From contig NC_061863.1 of assembly GCF_907164915.1 (NCBI RefSeq), positions 47,465,382 through 47,529,381 of the forward strand: a stretch of 64,000 nt of DNA. The letters are read 5' to 3'. The position numbers and the translations under genes were made by a program. This DNA is from Impatiens glandulifera (lineage: Eukaryota > Streptophyta > Magnoliopsida > Ericales > Balsaminaceae). The notes under the pieces were generated by a model. That model had not been told where the DNA came from, did not search any database, and was given only the letters and a program-made list of their open reading frames with translations. Positions 24,768 to 37,700 of this stretch are shown piece after piece. Within the stretch, counting starts at the first letter, position 1; every line of letters begins with the position of its first letter.

Positions 24768-26653
24768 ATGGATCCATGTCCATTTGTCCGACTAATCGTT
24801 GATTCCCTGTCATTAAAGCTCCCACTTTCAACAAGAAAGCCCGATTCCGCCGTCTATCCATCATCCACCGCCACCTGTTTTTGCGTCATCCGGATCAAAG
24901 GATTCTCTCCACAAACAACTTTCCTTCCTATCTACTCATCATCTGATGCCGTCGACGCCTCTGTCGGGTTCCACCTGGACCAGGCTTCACTCCGACGTCT
25001 ATCAGGGAAATCGCTGAATCTTACCGTCTTGGTTTACCCTGGAATGATAGGTAACACGTGTGGAGTCACCAGGGGGAAGTTGCTTGGACGAGTCAATATT
25101 GGAATCGAACTCAATGGTGAAACAGAGTCTAAACCTGTGGTTTTTCATAATGGTTGGAGTAAACTAGGAGCTGAATCTGATAAACCTATGCCTGAACTTC
25201 ATCTTACTGTTAGAACTGAACCTGAACCACGTTTCGTGTTTCAGTTCGATGGTGAACCTGAATGTAGCCCTGTTGTGTTCCAGATTCAGGGTAACATCCG
25301 TCAACCTGTTTTCAGCTGTAAATTCAGCGCAGACCGCAACGCTAGATCACGGTTAGTTCTATCTCTGCTAATTTGGTCCCCACTTTCTTTCACTCTCTTT
25401 GTCAATTTGTTAATGGATGGATCATAGTTGTCATTTCCATCTTCTTCTTTGATTAACTAGTCATTTTCATGGCAATTGTCTTCAAATAATTGACATGTTC
25501 TAAATGGTCTTATAAATATACCTGTTTTCTTTCTTTTGTGACTGTTAGCTGGTTTAGCTAAAATGAAGCCGGCAACACAGGCACGACCTATCTGATTCTT
25601 GTTTTTTACTCCTACCTTACAATCAATGACCCAAAAAAAGGCTGAATGACTGACTGACACAACCATAAGTTATCAGTTTGATTTTATTGGTCTGTTTCAA
25701 CTCTTACCATATTCACAAGCATGAATTATTTGGATGGTGGTCCTCCCTCCCTTTAAAAAAATAAGGAATTGGTGTGCAATTTCAAATAAAAAACAAATTA
25801 TTGAGTACCTAATTGAATAATAATCAAGTTAACTGCAAATGTATTAAGCCTGCTTGGTCAAAGAATCATTAAGAAAATCTCCTTCTCACTGTCTTATTCA
25901 ACTACCATCAAGATTGGGATTCCCCACCATGTGCACACCACTCCACTCCACTCCAATCTCGATCTAATTAATATTTTTCCAAACAGGAATGTGCCACAAG
26001 ATTTCACCGCAAAAACCAACAGAGTAGGAGGATGGATGAGGACGTTCAGCGGCGGCGAAAGAGACAAACCAGCCGGAAAAGAAAGAAAAGGATGGATGAT
26101 AATGATCTATGATCTCTCAGGCTCCCCTGTAGCCGCAGCCTCCATGACAACTCCATTCGTCGCCTCCCCAGGCTCCGATCGGGTTTCCAGCTCCAACCCT
26201 GGAGCTTGGCTCATACTCAGACCTGATGGCTCCTCTGATAACAGCTGGAAACCGTGGGGACGGCTCGAGGCGTGGAGAGAAAGGGGTACTGATTATGGAC
26301 TTGGTTATAAGTTAGAACTTGTAACAGAGCTTAATGCAGCTGGGATTCCGATTGCGAAAGGGATTATCAATGGGAAGAAAGGTGGGAAGTTTTGTATTGA
26401 TAATAGATTGAATAATGACGACCCTTCACTGAGTTCAGTTAGGGGATTTGTAATGTGTTCTACGGTGGAAGGTGAAGGGAAAACAAGCAAACCGGTGGTT
26501 GAAGTTGGAGTTGAACATGTTACTTGTTCGGCGGATGCTGCTGTATTTGTGGCGGTTTCTGCCGCCATTGATTTATGTATGGATGCTTGTAGGTATTTCT
26601 CTCGTAAACTGAGGAAAGAGTTCTGCCATGATCAACAAGATAACTTTTCTTGA
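24768..26653 (+). CDS. DUF1005 family protein
   Basis: Two exons, 24768-25351 and 25987-26653, join in frame across a 635-bp GT-AG intron to give 416 residues. The protein belongs to the plant-specific DUF1005 family, whose biochemical role is not established; Arabidopsis members include At1g10020, At4g29310 and At5g17640 (ASG1, described as stress-responsive). Family marks seen here are the MDPCPFVRL start, VVFQIQGNIRQPVFSCKFS near the exon junction, the ERKGWMIMIYDLSGSP block, a TPFVASPGSDRVS block, NPGAWLILRPDG, WKPWGRLEAWRERG, and a C-terminal region with SAAIDLCMDACRYFSRKLRKE. No signal peptide or membrane helix is visible. The stretch between GKFCIDN and RGFVM is short compared with the longest family members. 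The upstream in-frame Met at 25931 lies in the intron and is not the true start of exon 2. Confidence 0.92.
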
Positions 26654-27684
<1,031 letters not shown>

Positions 27685-27699
27685 TTCTTAATTTTTTTT

Positions 27700-28525
27700 T
27701 TTTAAAAAGTAAGAATTAATAAATTTTATAAAAAAAAATTTAATTATATTATATTAAAATAATAAATACTTATTATATATTTAAAAAATATAAATATATA
27801 TTTAAATAATTAATGATATAAAAATTATATTTAACCTTAACCATACAAAAATTAATAAATTTTAAGAATAAAAATAAATTTAATTATATTAACTATTAAC
27901 TATTAATCTATATTTATATAATATATAGATATCTCCACGATCAATAATATCGTTATATAATTTCTCTTTCCTAATTTATTTTTCTTATTTTTTTTAATAT
28001 ATATATTTCTTTCTTAATTTTTCTTTCATAACTATTTTTTTTCTCACTAAAAAGTAAAAATTATTAAATTTTATAAATTTAATTTTAATTATATTATATT
28101 AAAATAATAAATGTTTATTATATATTTTAAAAATATAAATACATATCTTTAAATAATTAATAATATAAAAAAAAAGTTATATTCAACTTTAATCTTTCAA
28201 AATTAATAAATTTTTAAAATAAAAAATAAATTTAATTATATTAACTACTAATTAATATATATAATAACTCTCACTCTCTGCGTCATGTCTCTCTTTTAAA
28301 ATTTATTTATTGTAATTATTTTTTCCCCTCTCCTAATATATATATATTTATAAGAATTAATAAATTTTATAAATATAATTTTAATTATATTAAATTAAAA
28401 TAATAAATATTTATTATATATTTTTAAAATATAAATACATATATTTCAATTATTAATAATATAAAAAGTTATATTCAACATAAATTATAAAAAAATTAAT
28501 AAATTTTAAAAATATTAACTACTAT
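27700..28525. repeat. Three diverged AT-rich tandem units (~310 bp)
   Basis: Copies near 27705-27895, 28045-28250 and 28345-28510 share 'AATTAATAAATTTTATAAA', 'TTAATTATATTA(T/A)ATTAAAA' and 'AATAAATNNTTATTATATAT'. They are non-coding and too diverged to be a young satellite. Confidence 0.55.
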
Positions 28526-28669
28526 AGATATCTATAGGATAAGAATTACTTTTATATTTAAAAATATATTATTTTTTTAAAATTTTTTTTATCTAAACTA
28601 GTTGTGATATGTCAAAAAGTTAAAAGTTGGATTAAAAATTCTTATTAAAAATATTTTAAATAATTATAA

Positions 28670-28838
28670 TAGAGGAGCAATAAAAAATGGAATTTGAGGG
28701 AAGAAATTATGTGTCATTACATCAGGAAAAATGATAAAAATGTGAGGAAAGAGAAAAAAATTTTTATTTTTTATTTTTTTTAATAATCAAATTTTGTCAC
28801 ATCATTCTCTTCGTCAAATTTTCTTCTCAAATATTTAT
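28670..28838. mobile_element. Diverged copy of the 23550 MITE
   Basis: The left arm (GAATTTGAGGGAAGAAATTATGTGTCA) and right arm (TGTCACATCATTCTCTTCGTCAAATTTT) are inverted relative to each other. They resemble the arms of the MITE at 23550, including a GTGAGGAAAGAGAAAAAA core. Confidence 0.5.
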
Positions 28839-28839
28839 A

Positions 28840-29790
28840 TATATATATATATATATATTTAATGGTCAGTTCAGTTCATGGACTTTGGATGAAACATTTA
28901 TCAAACTCTGACCTCCTCCTTTGTTTTATAAAAATTAATATAATTTATAATTTTATTAAAATAATTATTAATAATATTTTTAATATACAAATATCTATAA
29001 TAATACATAAATTTTAATTTATATATAAAATAATTTAAATTATACAATAATATTATTAATTCTTTTAAAACTATATTTATATGATTATTATATATATATT
29101 ATCTTTTTATTAATTTTAATATAGTTAATAATACAAATTATTTATAAGATAAAGATTAAATAATAATTTATATAAATATAAAGATATTATAATCTTCTTT
29201 TTTAATTTTAAATTAATTTTAAACTATTTCAAACATTTATATAAATTAAATAAATTAATATATTATTTATTCTTTCAAAATGAATTATATTCATTAATAT
29301 TATCTAATTTTCTTTTAGAGTGTATATTCACTTAATAATCCGTTTTTGTCATAATTTTGTATTTTTGTTATTATTTTTATTTTTATTAGTTTTTCTATAT
29401 TCTCACATAATTAAACTCTACTAATTAGATTTTTTTTTTAATTTTCTTTCTAGTTAGTTTTTATTTATTTAAAATGTAATTAATTTAACTTTTTACATTT
29501 TTAAATCTAATTTTTCTTCAACTATATAGTTTTAAATTTATAAATTTATAAATTTCTTTTTTAAATCGAGTATTTTTATCTTTGATTAGATTTCGTATAT
29601 TTATTTTATTTTAGTAAAGGTATTTGTGGAATAATTTAATTAATATTTTCACTTACTGTAATACCTATGATATTTTGAGTATAGTGAAAAAAACAATTTT
29701 AAATTCGCCCTTGTGTGCAACCATAGGTTATCTTAGCTAGTTTTAAGAATATATTAAGTAACCATATATTGGAATATTGGATACTCATGG
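28840..29790. other. AT-rich intergenic DNA
   Basis: Almost entirely A/T. Part of it (28930-29250) is a diverged inverted relative of the AT-rich core at 16920-17275. No gene. Confidence 0.45.
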
Positions 29791-29798
29791 TAAGTTCA

Positions 29799-30390
29799 GG
29801 GACGAATCCAAGGGAGTGCTGAGGTGGGCTTAAGCCATCTCTAATTTTTTTTAGGTGTGACCTGTAACTTACATGTTGTAAATGTGGCACTTCCCGTTGG
29901 GTTACGTCTGTCCCCACCTCATATTTGACTTGTTTTCTTGAAAAGACATTTTATTAATAATTTTATTAATAATGTATACTTTAATATTAAATATTGATAA
30001 TAAATACTAGAGTTAAAATTTTAATTGATTTAAATTATAAGAAATTGTTTTTAAACAACTAATATTCGACCTAAATTTTCTTTTAACTCATATCATTTAA
30101 ATAATTAATAGTTAAAATATTAAAATAACTTATTTTTTACTATATTCATTTACCATGTTAATAAAATATGTTGATAAATTCCCCTAATATTTTTTTAAGG
30201 TAAAAATGGGATATGACATTTAACATTTTTATTAATTTTTAACTTAATTCACTATTTGTTTATATAATTATTAAAAATTGGGTCAAATTTATGTTTATTC
30301 GCTTGTTTTATCCATAAATTTCTCATAATTTACTTAAACACAACTCAAATATTTTTCAAGTTCACCCAAACTTAAATTTTTGGGTCCATC
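29799..30390. mobile_element. hAT-like non-autonomous element, boundaries approximate
   Basis: It starts CAGGGACGAATCCAAGGG followed by GGTGGGCTTAAGCC, and ends near CAAACTTAAATTTTTGGGTCCATC. Read inwards the right end resembles the left. The start is shared with 63951 onward and with the inverted end at 2132-2147. No convincing 8-bp duplication was found. ORFs here are chance. Confidence 0.4.
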
Positions 30391-31104
30391 AGAATCGGAA
30401 CATAAAGAGAAGAGAAGATACTCAAATTGGGTTAAGAGACGAAGATGATGGGAAACTATCATTCATTTTATACACACCTATATTAATATTATTATTTTTT
30501 TATTAAAAGATTAATGTGATACTCATATTTCACATTTCACGTCATTCCACATCATTACCAACATCACAACAAATGTATAATTTATTTTTACTCTTATCTA
30601 CATTAAACTATAACTTTATTATTTTAATATTCCTCTTTATCTTCCATCTTTACCATTAACTTTTATTCAAACTTTATTCTAATATTTTTATTTTTAAATA
30701 TAATTTCAACAAAATTATTATATTTTTCGACATCTATTAAGTATTTTAATTGGTTAGGTTATGTTTCTTCAACATTTTTAAAACTATGTTTCTTCACTTC
30801 AAATTTATACAATTTATAAGATTTAATCGGATAATGTGGTATTAGTCGAATATCGGATATTCGAAAAATTAAATATAAAAATAGAAATACCCGTCAAAGT
30901 CGATGTCAAATACTAAAATAGAATTTGAATTTGGGAAAAAATTAAAACGAGAATACCTATTGTAACTGATCTACTTAATTATTTTAATTCTTTTGTTTTT
31001 AAAATACCTAAACGTGACAATTGGTATTGAGCTTACTAGTACCGTTAGCCTCCCTAGTCATAGACGCATAGTAATGTTGCCATAGTAGGTATAATACACA
31101 ATTT

Positions 31105-31110
<6 letters not shown>
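30391..31110. other. Intergenic DNA, nothing recognised
   Basis: AT-rich. A phrase rich in ATCGGATATTCG near 30850 is reminiscent of low-complexity MITE ends but has no identified partner. Confidence 0.35.
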
Positions 31111-31152
<42 letters not shown>

Positions 31153-31446
31153 GATGCTTAATTTTCAAAGTTTTCGGATTACTGGGTCGAGAGCCGTGGT
31201 TAATTTGGATATATATATATGAGAGTAAATGAATATTTGTGTCGGATTGTTTGTTGACCCTCCCATAAACTTAAAACGGTTAAAATAAAATTAAAAATAC
31301 TATAAGTATACTTCGAACTTGCAACCTAACAAAAATAAGTACAACCCTTTAACCAACTAAGCTAATTAAACTTTATATATTAAATTCAACACAAAATTTG
31401 ATGAACGCGAAATGTTTTAACAATATAAGTTCAACTTTTTAACTAA

Positions 31447-31513
<67 letters not shown>

Positions 31514-31675
31514 ATGCTTAATTTTCAAAGTGTCCGGATTGCCGGATCGAGAACGGTGGTTAATTTGAATATATATATGTGAGAATAAATTAAAAATATT
31601 ATCAAATTTTAATCGTAATTATTTTTTTCCGATTTTTATATCATTACTCGTGTAAATGCACGGGCTACATGCTAA
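31110..31675 (+). mobile_element. Helitron-like element H2
   Basis: The same family as H1 in the opposite orientation. The 3' end shows a hairpin CGTGTAAATGCACG (31649-31662), a short spacer and CTAA (31672-31675) followed by host T, a proper CTRR end. The body holds two copies of the unit (ATGATGCTTAATTTTCAAAG near 31151 and 31511) separated by long TA runs. The 5' TC end is lost in the TA repeat, so the start is approximate. Confidence 0.5.
31449..31508. repeat. (TA)n microsatellite inside H2
   Basis: About 58 bases of alternating TA at the junction between the two internal units of H2. A similar run lies at 31111-31150 in front of the first unit. Confidence 0.9.
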
Positions 31676-32077
31676 TTATTTTAAAAGGTTAAATAATATA
31701 TAAGACCGATAACACAAATATTTTACACACAAACTATTGAAATCAGTATTCAGAAAATTTAGCAAACTCCAAGATAAAAACAAAAAAAAAATCGCTCAAA
31801 ATCACAATTTTCTGAAAGAGGTTGAAATTAAGTGTTTTATTTATTTATTTATTTATTGTTTTTTCTATTTTCTTTCTAAACTATCTAGAGATTAAATAAG
31901 AACATTTAGAAACAAAAATATGAAGAAACCCTTGTATCAAAATTTGAATCTTCCACTGAGAAAGCTATAAAATTGCTTCGGGTATCTTCAAATTACCAAC
32001 GAAATCAACTAATTCAAACTTAAATTACTCCAATATCTTAATTTACAAAGCAGAATTACTCTTGTTTTTTTTGATGT
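31676..32077. other. Intergenic DNA, nothing recognised
   Basis: AT-rich with a short TTTA run at about 31838-31858. No gene. Confidence 0.4.
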
Positions 32078-32085
32078 ATTAGTTG

Positions 32086-32807
32086 CAGGAATGACAATGA
32101 GTAATCGTATGCCCGATACTCGTGGGTACCCGATAGTCAGGGTCGGGCAGGGGGAGAAGGTACATGTCGGGCATGAGGAGTGTGCGAAACTCAAACCCGA
32201 TACTCGGTACCCGACTATATTAATATTAAACTTATATGACTTTCCAAATTCTTCATCATTAGAAATATCTGATAAAAACATTAATTATATAATTTGGTGT
32301 TATCCACATCTCACTCCAAATATCATTATAAATACACTTCACTCCATCTTTAAATTTTTTATATTTTCAAAAAAATATTTTTCAAACATAAATCTCTATC
32401 TTCAACTTACTTTAATATCAAAAATTACTTTCACTAATCATTATTCATATTCAATCTTTTAATTTTTTTTCAACTTTTTTTTTACTTTAGTTTATCTTCT
32501 TCAACATCTACCAAATAAGTATGTAGGTAATAATGTTTTTATTTGTATTTTTAATATTTCGATATTACTAATTTTAAAATGATTTATTATAATTATATAT
32601 TTTTTTGCTTCAAATTTTATAATCTCATAATTAGTTTTTAATCGGGTAATAGGGTACCCGTCGGAAATCTGATAACCGACAAATCGGGGATCTGGATAGA
32701 AGTAGAGATACCCGTCGGGTTCGAGTTCTAGGTCGGGTAGTAAAATATAGACCGGGTTTGGAGATGGGTACTTCACTCCCGGCGGTAGGTACCCATTATC
32801 ATCCTTA
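32086..32807. mobile_element. hAT MITE, 722 bp, perfect 8-bp TSD
   Basis: The element is flanked by identical ATTAGTTG (32078-32085 and 32808-32815). Its ends are inverted repeats: CAGGAATGACAATGAGTA on the left and, read inwards, TAAGGATGATAATGGGTA on the right. Subterminal parts are rich in GGGTACCCG, GTCGGG and CCGAC motifs while the core is AT-rich. It has no transposase, so it depended on an autonomous hAT. Confidence 0.85.
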
Positions 32808-32861
32808 ATTAGTTGACACATGGCTCACCTTTGCTGGGTGTCCAGCCATTAAAATTGAACT

Positions 32862-32967
<106 letters not shown>

Positions 32968-32984
32968 AAGAATGAGTTTCGTTT

Positions 32985-33075
32985 CTCATTTAAAAACTAG
33001 CCGTATGACATACTCGAACTCAGAACCTTAATAAGGCTAAGGATATTCACCTTTTTTACCGCTAAACTAGAAGAG
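32985..33075 (-). repeat. SINE-like remnant
   Basis: On the minus strand, TTTAGCGGTAAAAAAGG and, some 30 bases later, GGTTCTGAGTTCGAGT form an A-box/B-box-like pair. It resembles the remnant at 12780-12890. Confidence 0.35.
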
Positions 33076-33600
33076 GGAATAATATATTATTATATATTAT
33101 ATAATATGCAGTTAGAATTTTCATTCAGAGAGGAAGACGAAGACAATTATTAGGAATTTTATTTTTCAACTACTTTCTCTTCTCTCCATAGATACTTAGG
33201 GTTAGATATTTTACCATTGGTAAAGATACATTCTATATATGTATCATTTTTAATGATAATATTATTTTTTAAAGTTTAGGTAATTTGTTAAATTTTAAAA
33301 CTCAATGTGTAAAAAATATTGTGCAACCCATTAGAAGTGATATAGTAGATAGTTTAAACGTTAGAATAGTCCAATGGTTTTACTCTTGTTGAAAAAGTTT
33401 TTCATGCTAAAGTTTGTGCGTCTTTATATTCTCTTACTTGATTGGTTTATTAGATATTGATAGATTTATAAATGTATCAATAAAATAGAAAAAATCATTT
33501 CCGCATTTTTATTTATGTAATTATTTTTATCAAACTGTTATTTGAGAATGTTGTAGTCATTGCGTTGTTTATAATAATATAGAGTAAGAAGTATAATGTT
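33076..33600. other. Left flank of the first copia palindrome
   Basis: AT-rich DNA with no recognised gene. It may include eroded copia leader sequence, but no LTR edge was found. Confidence 0.3.
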
Positions 33601-33889
33601 TACTCTTAACAGTTTAACTGTATGTGTGGAAAGGGAATATGAAATTTCTTATTTGTGTTAAAGATTATTAATTACATGTATTTAATAGTAAAAACAGAAG
33701 ATAAAACTAATGGGTTATGAATTTTGAGTTATCGTAAAATGTATGATTATATTAGTTAATAAGTGAATGATAATGTTCTTAACAATATCAATGAAGAGAT
33801 ATATATAAAGGGTCTATAAAGCAAAATTAAAGAGTTATATGGTCGTAAACAACAATAAATTGTTTTTTATCAAACAAATGATGAGTTTT

Positions 33890-34320
33890 AAATACTAAGA
33901 TTGAAAACCATATCCAATCACTTGAATACGTTTCATGAAATAATTAATTAGTTAGATAAAATGGGTATCAAATTTGATGATAAATGCCATGATTGTGACT
34001 TTTTTTGTATAATGCCAGACTCATAGGAGACGTTGGGAACGTTATTGCCCAACTCAGCCGTAAATGATATTTGTACTATAAATGTGGTAAATATTAGTGT
34101 CCTCAATGAAGAGATGAGAAAAAAATTACAAGATATTTTTTTGTATTATTATGTCCTACTTACTAAATAAGAGGATGACTAAGAGTAAAGTTCAAATGAG
34201 AAAATAGAAGCAAAAAGAAGATCCGGTAATAATGCTACATTAAGTGTTATAATTGTGGCAAATGTGGGCATATTCAAATATTTTTTCGAACATTTCTATG
34301 AAAGAACAAATATACAAATG
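33890..34320 (+). pseudogene. Degenerate copia gag, left arm
   Basis: The plus-strand translation of about 33913-33990 reads NHLNTFHEII, an internal stop, then LDKMGIKFDD, typical of the UBN2-type Ty1/copia gag. Further on, KCYNCGKCGH at 34242-34271 is the start of a CX2CX4HX4C nucleic-acid-binding knuckle whose last Cys is missing. Frameshifts and stops separate the two pieces, so no functional product is expected. In an intact element gag forms the particle that packages the RNA. An inverted copy lies at about 37040-37640, continuing at 35010-35147. No protease, integrase or reverse transcriptase was found nearby, so this is a gag-only derivative. Confidence 0.65.
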
Positions 34321-34762
34321 ATAAAGAAAGGAAAATCGATGACAATGATAAACACGATAAAATTAATGTGGTCACCGATGATTTCTTTATTTTGTATGAT
34401 GATGAGGCCGTTAATCTCGATTGCCAAGAAACTAGTTGGCAAACAAGATTAACATCAATCATCATACAAAATTGTGGTAAAAACTATCACCCTAAGAATA
34501 ACAATGGAATAATAACAATCGTAATGGAATACAGAACAATAACGTAAAAGTAAATAAAAAAGAAATAACGACATAAGAATCTTACCTAGGTTCGGACCAA
34601 TAATGTCCCACGTTCTATTTTCGGAGAATTGGTTCAATAGAGTTATAATAGGGATTACAAACTCTAACTCTCTCTGTTGTTCTAGGTTTTAGTCTCACAC
34701 TCTAGAAGTCAACCCCATCTCAAATAAAAAAAATCGAGCTACGACTGTCTTAGCCCAACTTG

Positions 34763-34774
34763 GCTCTGATACCA
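34763..34774 (-). other. Reversed copia primer-binding site
   Basis: GCTCTGATACCA is the complement of TGGTATCAGAGC, the site where initiator methionine tRNA primes copia reverse transcription. It lies next to LTR-like sequence ending ...TTTTAGTATCGCCA on the minus strand, in the centre of the palindrome. Confidence 0.75.
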
Positions 34775-35155
34775 ATTTATGGCGATACTAAAACCTAGAA
34801 CAAAATAAAGAGAGTTAGAGTCTGTAATCTCTATTATAACTCTATTGAATTAATTCTCCAAAACCAAGACGTAGAACTTTGTTGGTTCGAACCTGTGTAA
34901 AATTCTTATGTCGTTATTTCTTTCTTTCTTACTTTTACGCTATTCTCTTGAATTTCAATACAATAGCTATTATTCCGTTTTCATTATTAGGGTGATAGTT
35001 TCATTACAAAAATAAAAAATAAACGGCAGTCACATTAACTTTCTCATGTTTATTACTATGATCGATTTTCCTTTTTTTATCATTTGAATTTTTGTTCTCA
35101 CTTAGAAATATTTGGCAAAATTTCTTAATATAATTCTTTTTGCCACAATGATAAC

Positions 35156-36992
35156 TAGAGCCGACAATTTAGGTTAGGCCGTTGGGTTGGCCCGTCCCCC
35201 CCAAATAATTTAGATGAGTTGGGTTGAAAATTTAGCAACCCATTTGGAAGTGGGTCTACACGGGCCAGCTCGCTCGGGTCGCGGGCCTAGGCGGGTCGGT
35301 CTAGGGTTGGCAAAAAAATTCTAATATGATTTATAGCCTTATAGACATACCGCATACACCAATATGCCTAGAGCGGTCAGACAGACCAACCCATGGCGGG
35401 GCGGGCCTACCCACCAAAACCCATCGTTTGAGGGGTCGACTTTGGGCTGACCCACCATCCCGGAGGGCTGAAAATCCTCAACCCAAGGTGGGTTGTGAGT
35501 TAGGCGGGCCAGCCCGCGAGTTGTCTCACTACAAATAAAAATAAATAAAAATCATTAATAGTTCTAGAAAACAATAGTTCAAGAACACGATTAAATAATC
35601 ATAGTACACACCAAATAAGAGTCTTGCCTATCGTTACATATTAATTGACCAAATAATTCAACAAAGTAACTAAAATTTGAAAAATTCATAAAATATAAAT
35701 TTCAGTAAAGTCAACATTCTTTAAATATCATCAATCGAGACATCATCATCATTATTTAACAAAATATTACATTTTAGACTTTCAGTGTGAAACTTCTAGA
35801 ACTGGAACCAAGTTTGAATTCACGGACCCTTGAAGGCGAGAACGAAGAGAAGAAAGGCGGAACAAATAAGTAGTCGGCGACCAATGGGCGAAGTATTGAG
35901 TATTGATTGTTGTAGTCTGGAACGAAGTTTGAATCCACGAACCCTTGAAGGCAAGAACGAAGAGAAGAAATGCAGAACAAATAAGTAGCCAGCGGCTGAT
36001 GGACGTAGTATTGAGTATTGACTATTGTAGTGCTGCATGTGAGAGAAAAAATTAGGGCTATACGGCATAATAACATATGCGGTATGCCTATAAGGCTATA
36101 AATCAAATTAGATTTTATTTTTCCAACCCAAGCCCGACCTGCCTAGGCCCGCTACCCGAGCGGGTTGGCCCGTGTAGGCCCACTTTTAACTGGGTTGCTA
36201 ATATTTTACCCTAACTTGTCTAAATTATTTGGCAGGACGGGCCAACCCAACGGGCCTAACCTAAATTGACGACTCTAATTATGCCGCATAGCCCTAGTTT
36301 TTTTTCACTCTCATGTAGCACTATAGTAGTCAATAATTAATATTTCGTCCATCGGTCGTTAGTTACTTATTTGTTCTTCCTTTCATCTCTTCGTTCTCGC
36401 CTTCAAGGGTTCGTGAATTCAAATTTGATTCTAGATTGCAGTAGTTAGTACTCAATACTTCGTTCATTGACCGCCAACTACTTATTTGTTCATATTTTCT
36501 TCTTTTCGTTCTCAACTTCAAGAGTTCGTGGATTCAAACTTTGTTCCAATTCTAGAAGCTTCACACTGAAAGTTTGAAACTTAATATTCTGTTAAATAAT
36601 GTTGATGATATCTCGATTGATAATATTTAAGGAATGTTGACTTTATTGAAAATTTTATTTTATAAATTTTTCAAATTTTAGTTACTTTGTTGAACTATTT
36701 GGTCAATTAATGTGTAACGATAGACAAGACTCTTGTTTGATGTATATTATGACTATTTGATCATTTTCTTGAACACTTGTGTTCTAAAACTATTAATGAT
36801 TTTTATTTATTTTTATTTATAGTGAGACAACCCGCGAGTTGGCTCGCTTAACCCGTAACCCATCTTGGGTTGTGTTGGGTTGGGGATCTTCAGCCCGCCG
36901 GGATGGTGGGCCAGTCCGTCATCGACCCGTCAAATTATGGGTTTTGGTGGGTAGACCCACCCCGCAATGGGTTGGCCCGTCTGACCGCTCTA
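35156..36992. mobile_element. hAT element with a second copy inserted in reverse (outer copy)
   Basis: The outer copy begins TAGAGCCGACAATT and ends, read inwards, TAGAGCGGTCAGACG. It is flanked by ATGATAAC (35148-35155) and ATAATAAC (36993-37000), 7 of 8 identical. Without the inner insertion it is about 912 bp. It carries no transposase frame. Its position inside the right arm of the copia palindrome shows that it arrived after the palindrome formed. Confidence 0.85.
35369..36277. mobile_element. Inner hAT copy, opposite orientation, 909 bp
   Basis: It begins TAGAGCGGTCAGAC and ends GACGACTCTA, so it is the same family as the outer copy read backwards. Flanks AATATGCC (35361-35368) and ATTATGCC (36278-36285) match at 7 of 8. 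Its length matches that of the repaired outer copy. Both copies contain a ~120-bp internal duplication (here about 35805-35930 and 35930-36050) around CCCTTGAAGGC and AACAAATAAGTAG. Confidence 0.85.
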
Positions 36993-37039
36993 ATAATAAC
37001 ACTGAATGTTAGCATTGTCATTAAATTTGTTTTTGTTTC

Positions 37040-37640
37040 TATTTTTCTCATTTACCTTTACTCTTAGTCTTCCCTCTTTTTTCAATAAGAACGACATCAG
37101 AATGCAAAAGTACCTTGTAATTTTCTTCTCATCTCTTTATTGAGGACACTACTCTTACCAACTTCCTAGTACAAATACAATTTGTGACTGAGTTGGACAA
37201 TGGCGTTCTCAATGTCTCACATTAGCCCGACAATGTACTAAGAAGTCATAATTCTTGGATATCATCATCAAATTTGATACTCATATTTCATCAAACTGAT
37301 TAATGATTCCCTAAAACATATTCAAATGATCGTACATGATTTTTTCATCATGTAATTTAAACCCATAATCTTCTTGATCATAAATAATTTATTGTGGCAA
37401 GTCTTACGAACATATAACTCTTTAAATTTGTTCCATATACCTTTAACATATATTTCTTTACTAACATGGTTAAGAACATTATCATTCACTCATTGCTTAA
37501 TATAGTTACACACTTGACGATGACTAAAAATCCATTACTAATCAGTTTTATCTTTAAAATTTTCATTAGCGAATACAAATAAATAATAATCTTTGACATA
37601 AATAAAAATTTCATTTTTTCTTTTCACACATAATACTTAG
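37040..37640 (-). pseudogene. Degenerate copia gag, right arm
   Basis: Minus-strand counterpart of the gag remnant at 33890-34320. It contains the complements of the GGTATCAAATTTGATGA phrase (MGIKFDD region) near 37270 and of the CCTCAATGAAGAGATGAGA phrase (LNEEMR region) near 37125-37150. The reading frame is broken by stops and indels. Its downstream part, including the knuckle region, now lies at 35010-35147, separated by the hAT insertion. It is not expected to make protein. Confidence 0.6.
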
Positions 37641-37700
37641 AACCATTAAGAATAATTATTCTACTATATTATTGATAAAAGAACCACATAAATAATATGT

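Larger units (their letters stand above)
33600..37700. mobile_element. Palindromic Ty1/copia derivative, right arm split by nested hATs
   Basis: The left arm, 33600-34692, is an inverted copy of a right arm that lies in two pieces, 34790-35147 and about 37001-37700. The centre (about 34693-34790) holds a reversed copia primer-binding site. Matching phrases include GAATGATAATGTTCTTAAC at 33767 and its complement near 37465, and AAAGAGTTATATG near 33830 and its complement near 37416. The break in the right arm is filled exactly by the hAT insertion 35156-36992. Both arms carry degenerate gag. Outer ends are uncertain. Confidence 0.7.

Noticed and set aside
25931..25986. ATG start for the second half of the DUF1005 gene
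   Set aside because: The codons before 25987 are intron; the join from 25351 to 25987 keeps the family sequence continuous.
31110..31675. LTR retrotransposon or SINE as the identity of H2
   Set aside because: There is no TG...CA repeat pair, target duplication or poly-A tail; the hairpin plus CTAA end before T fits a Helitron better, though not conclusively.
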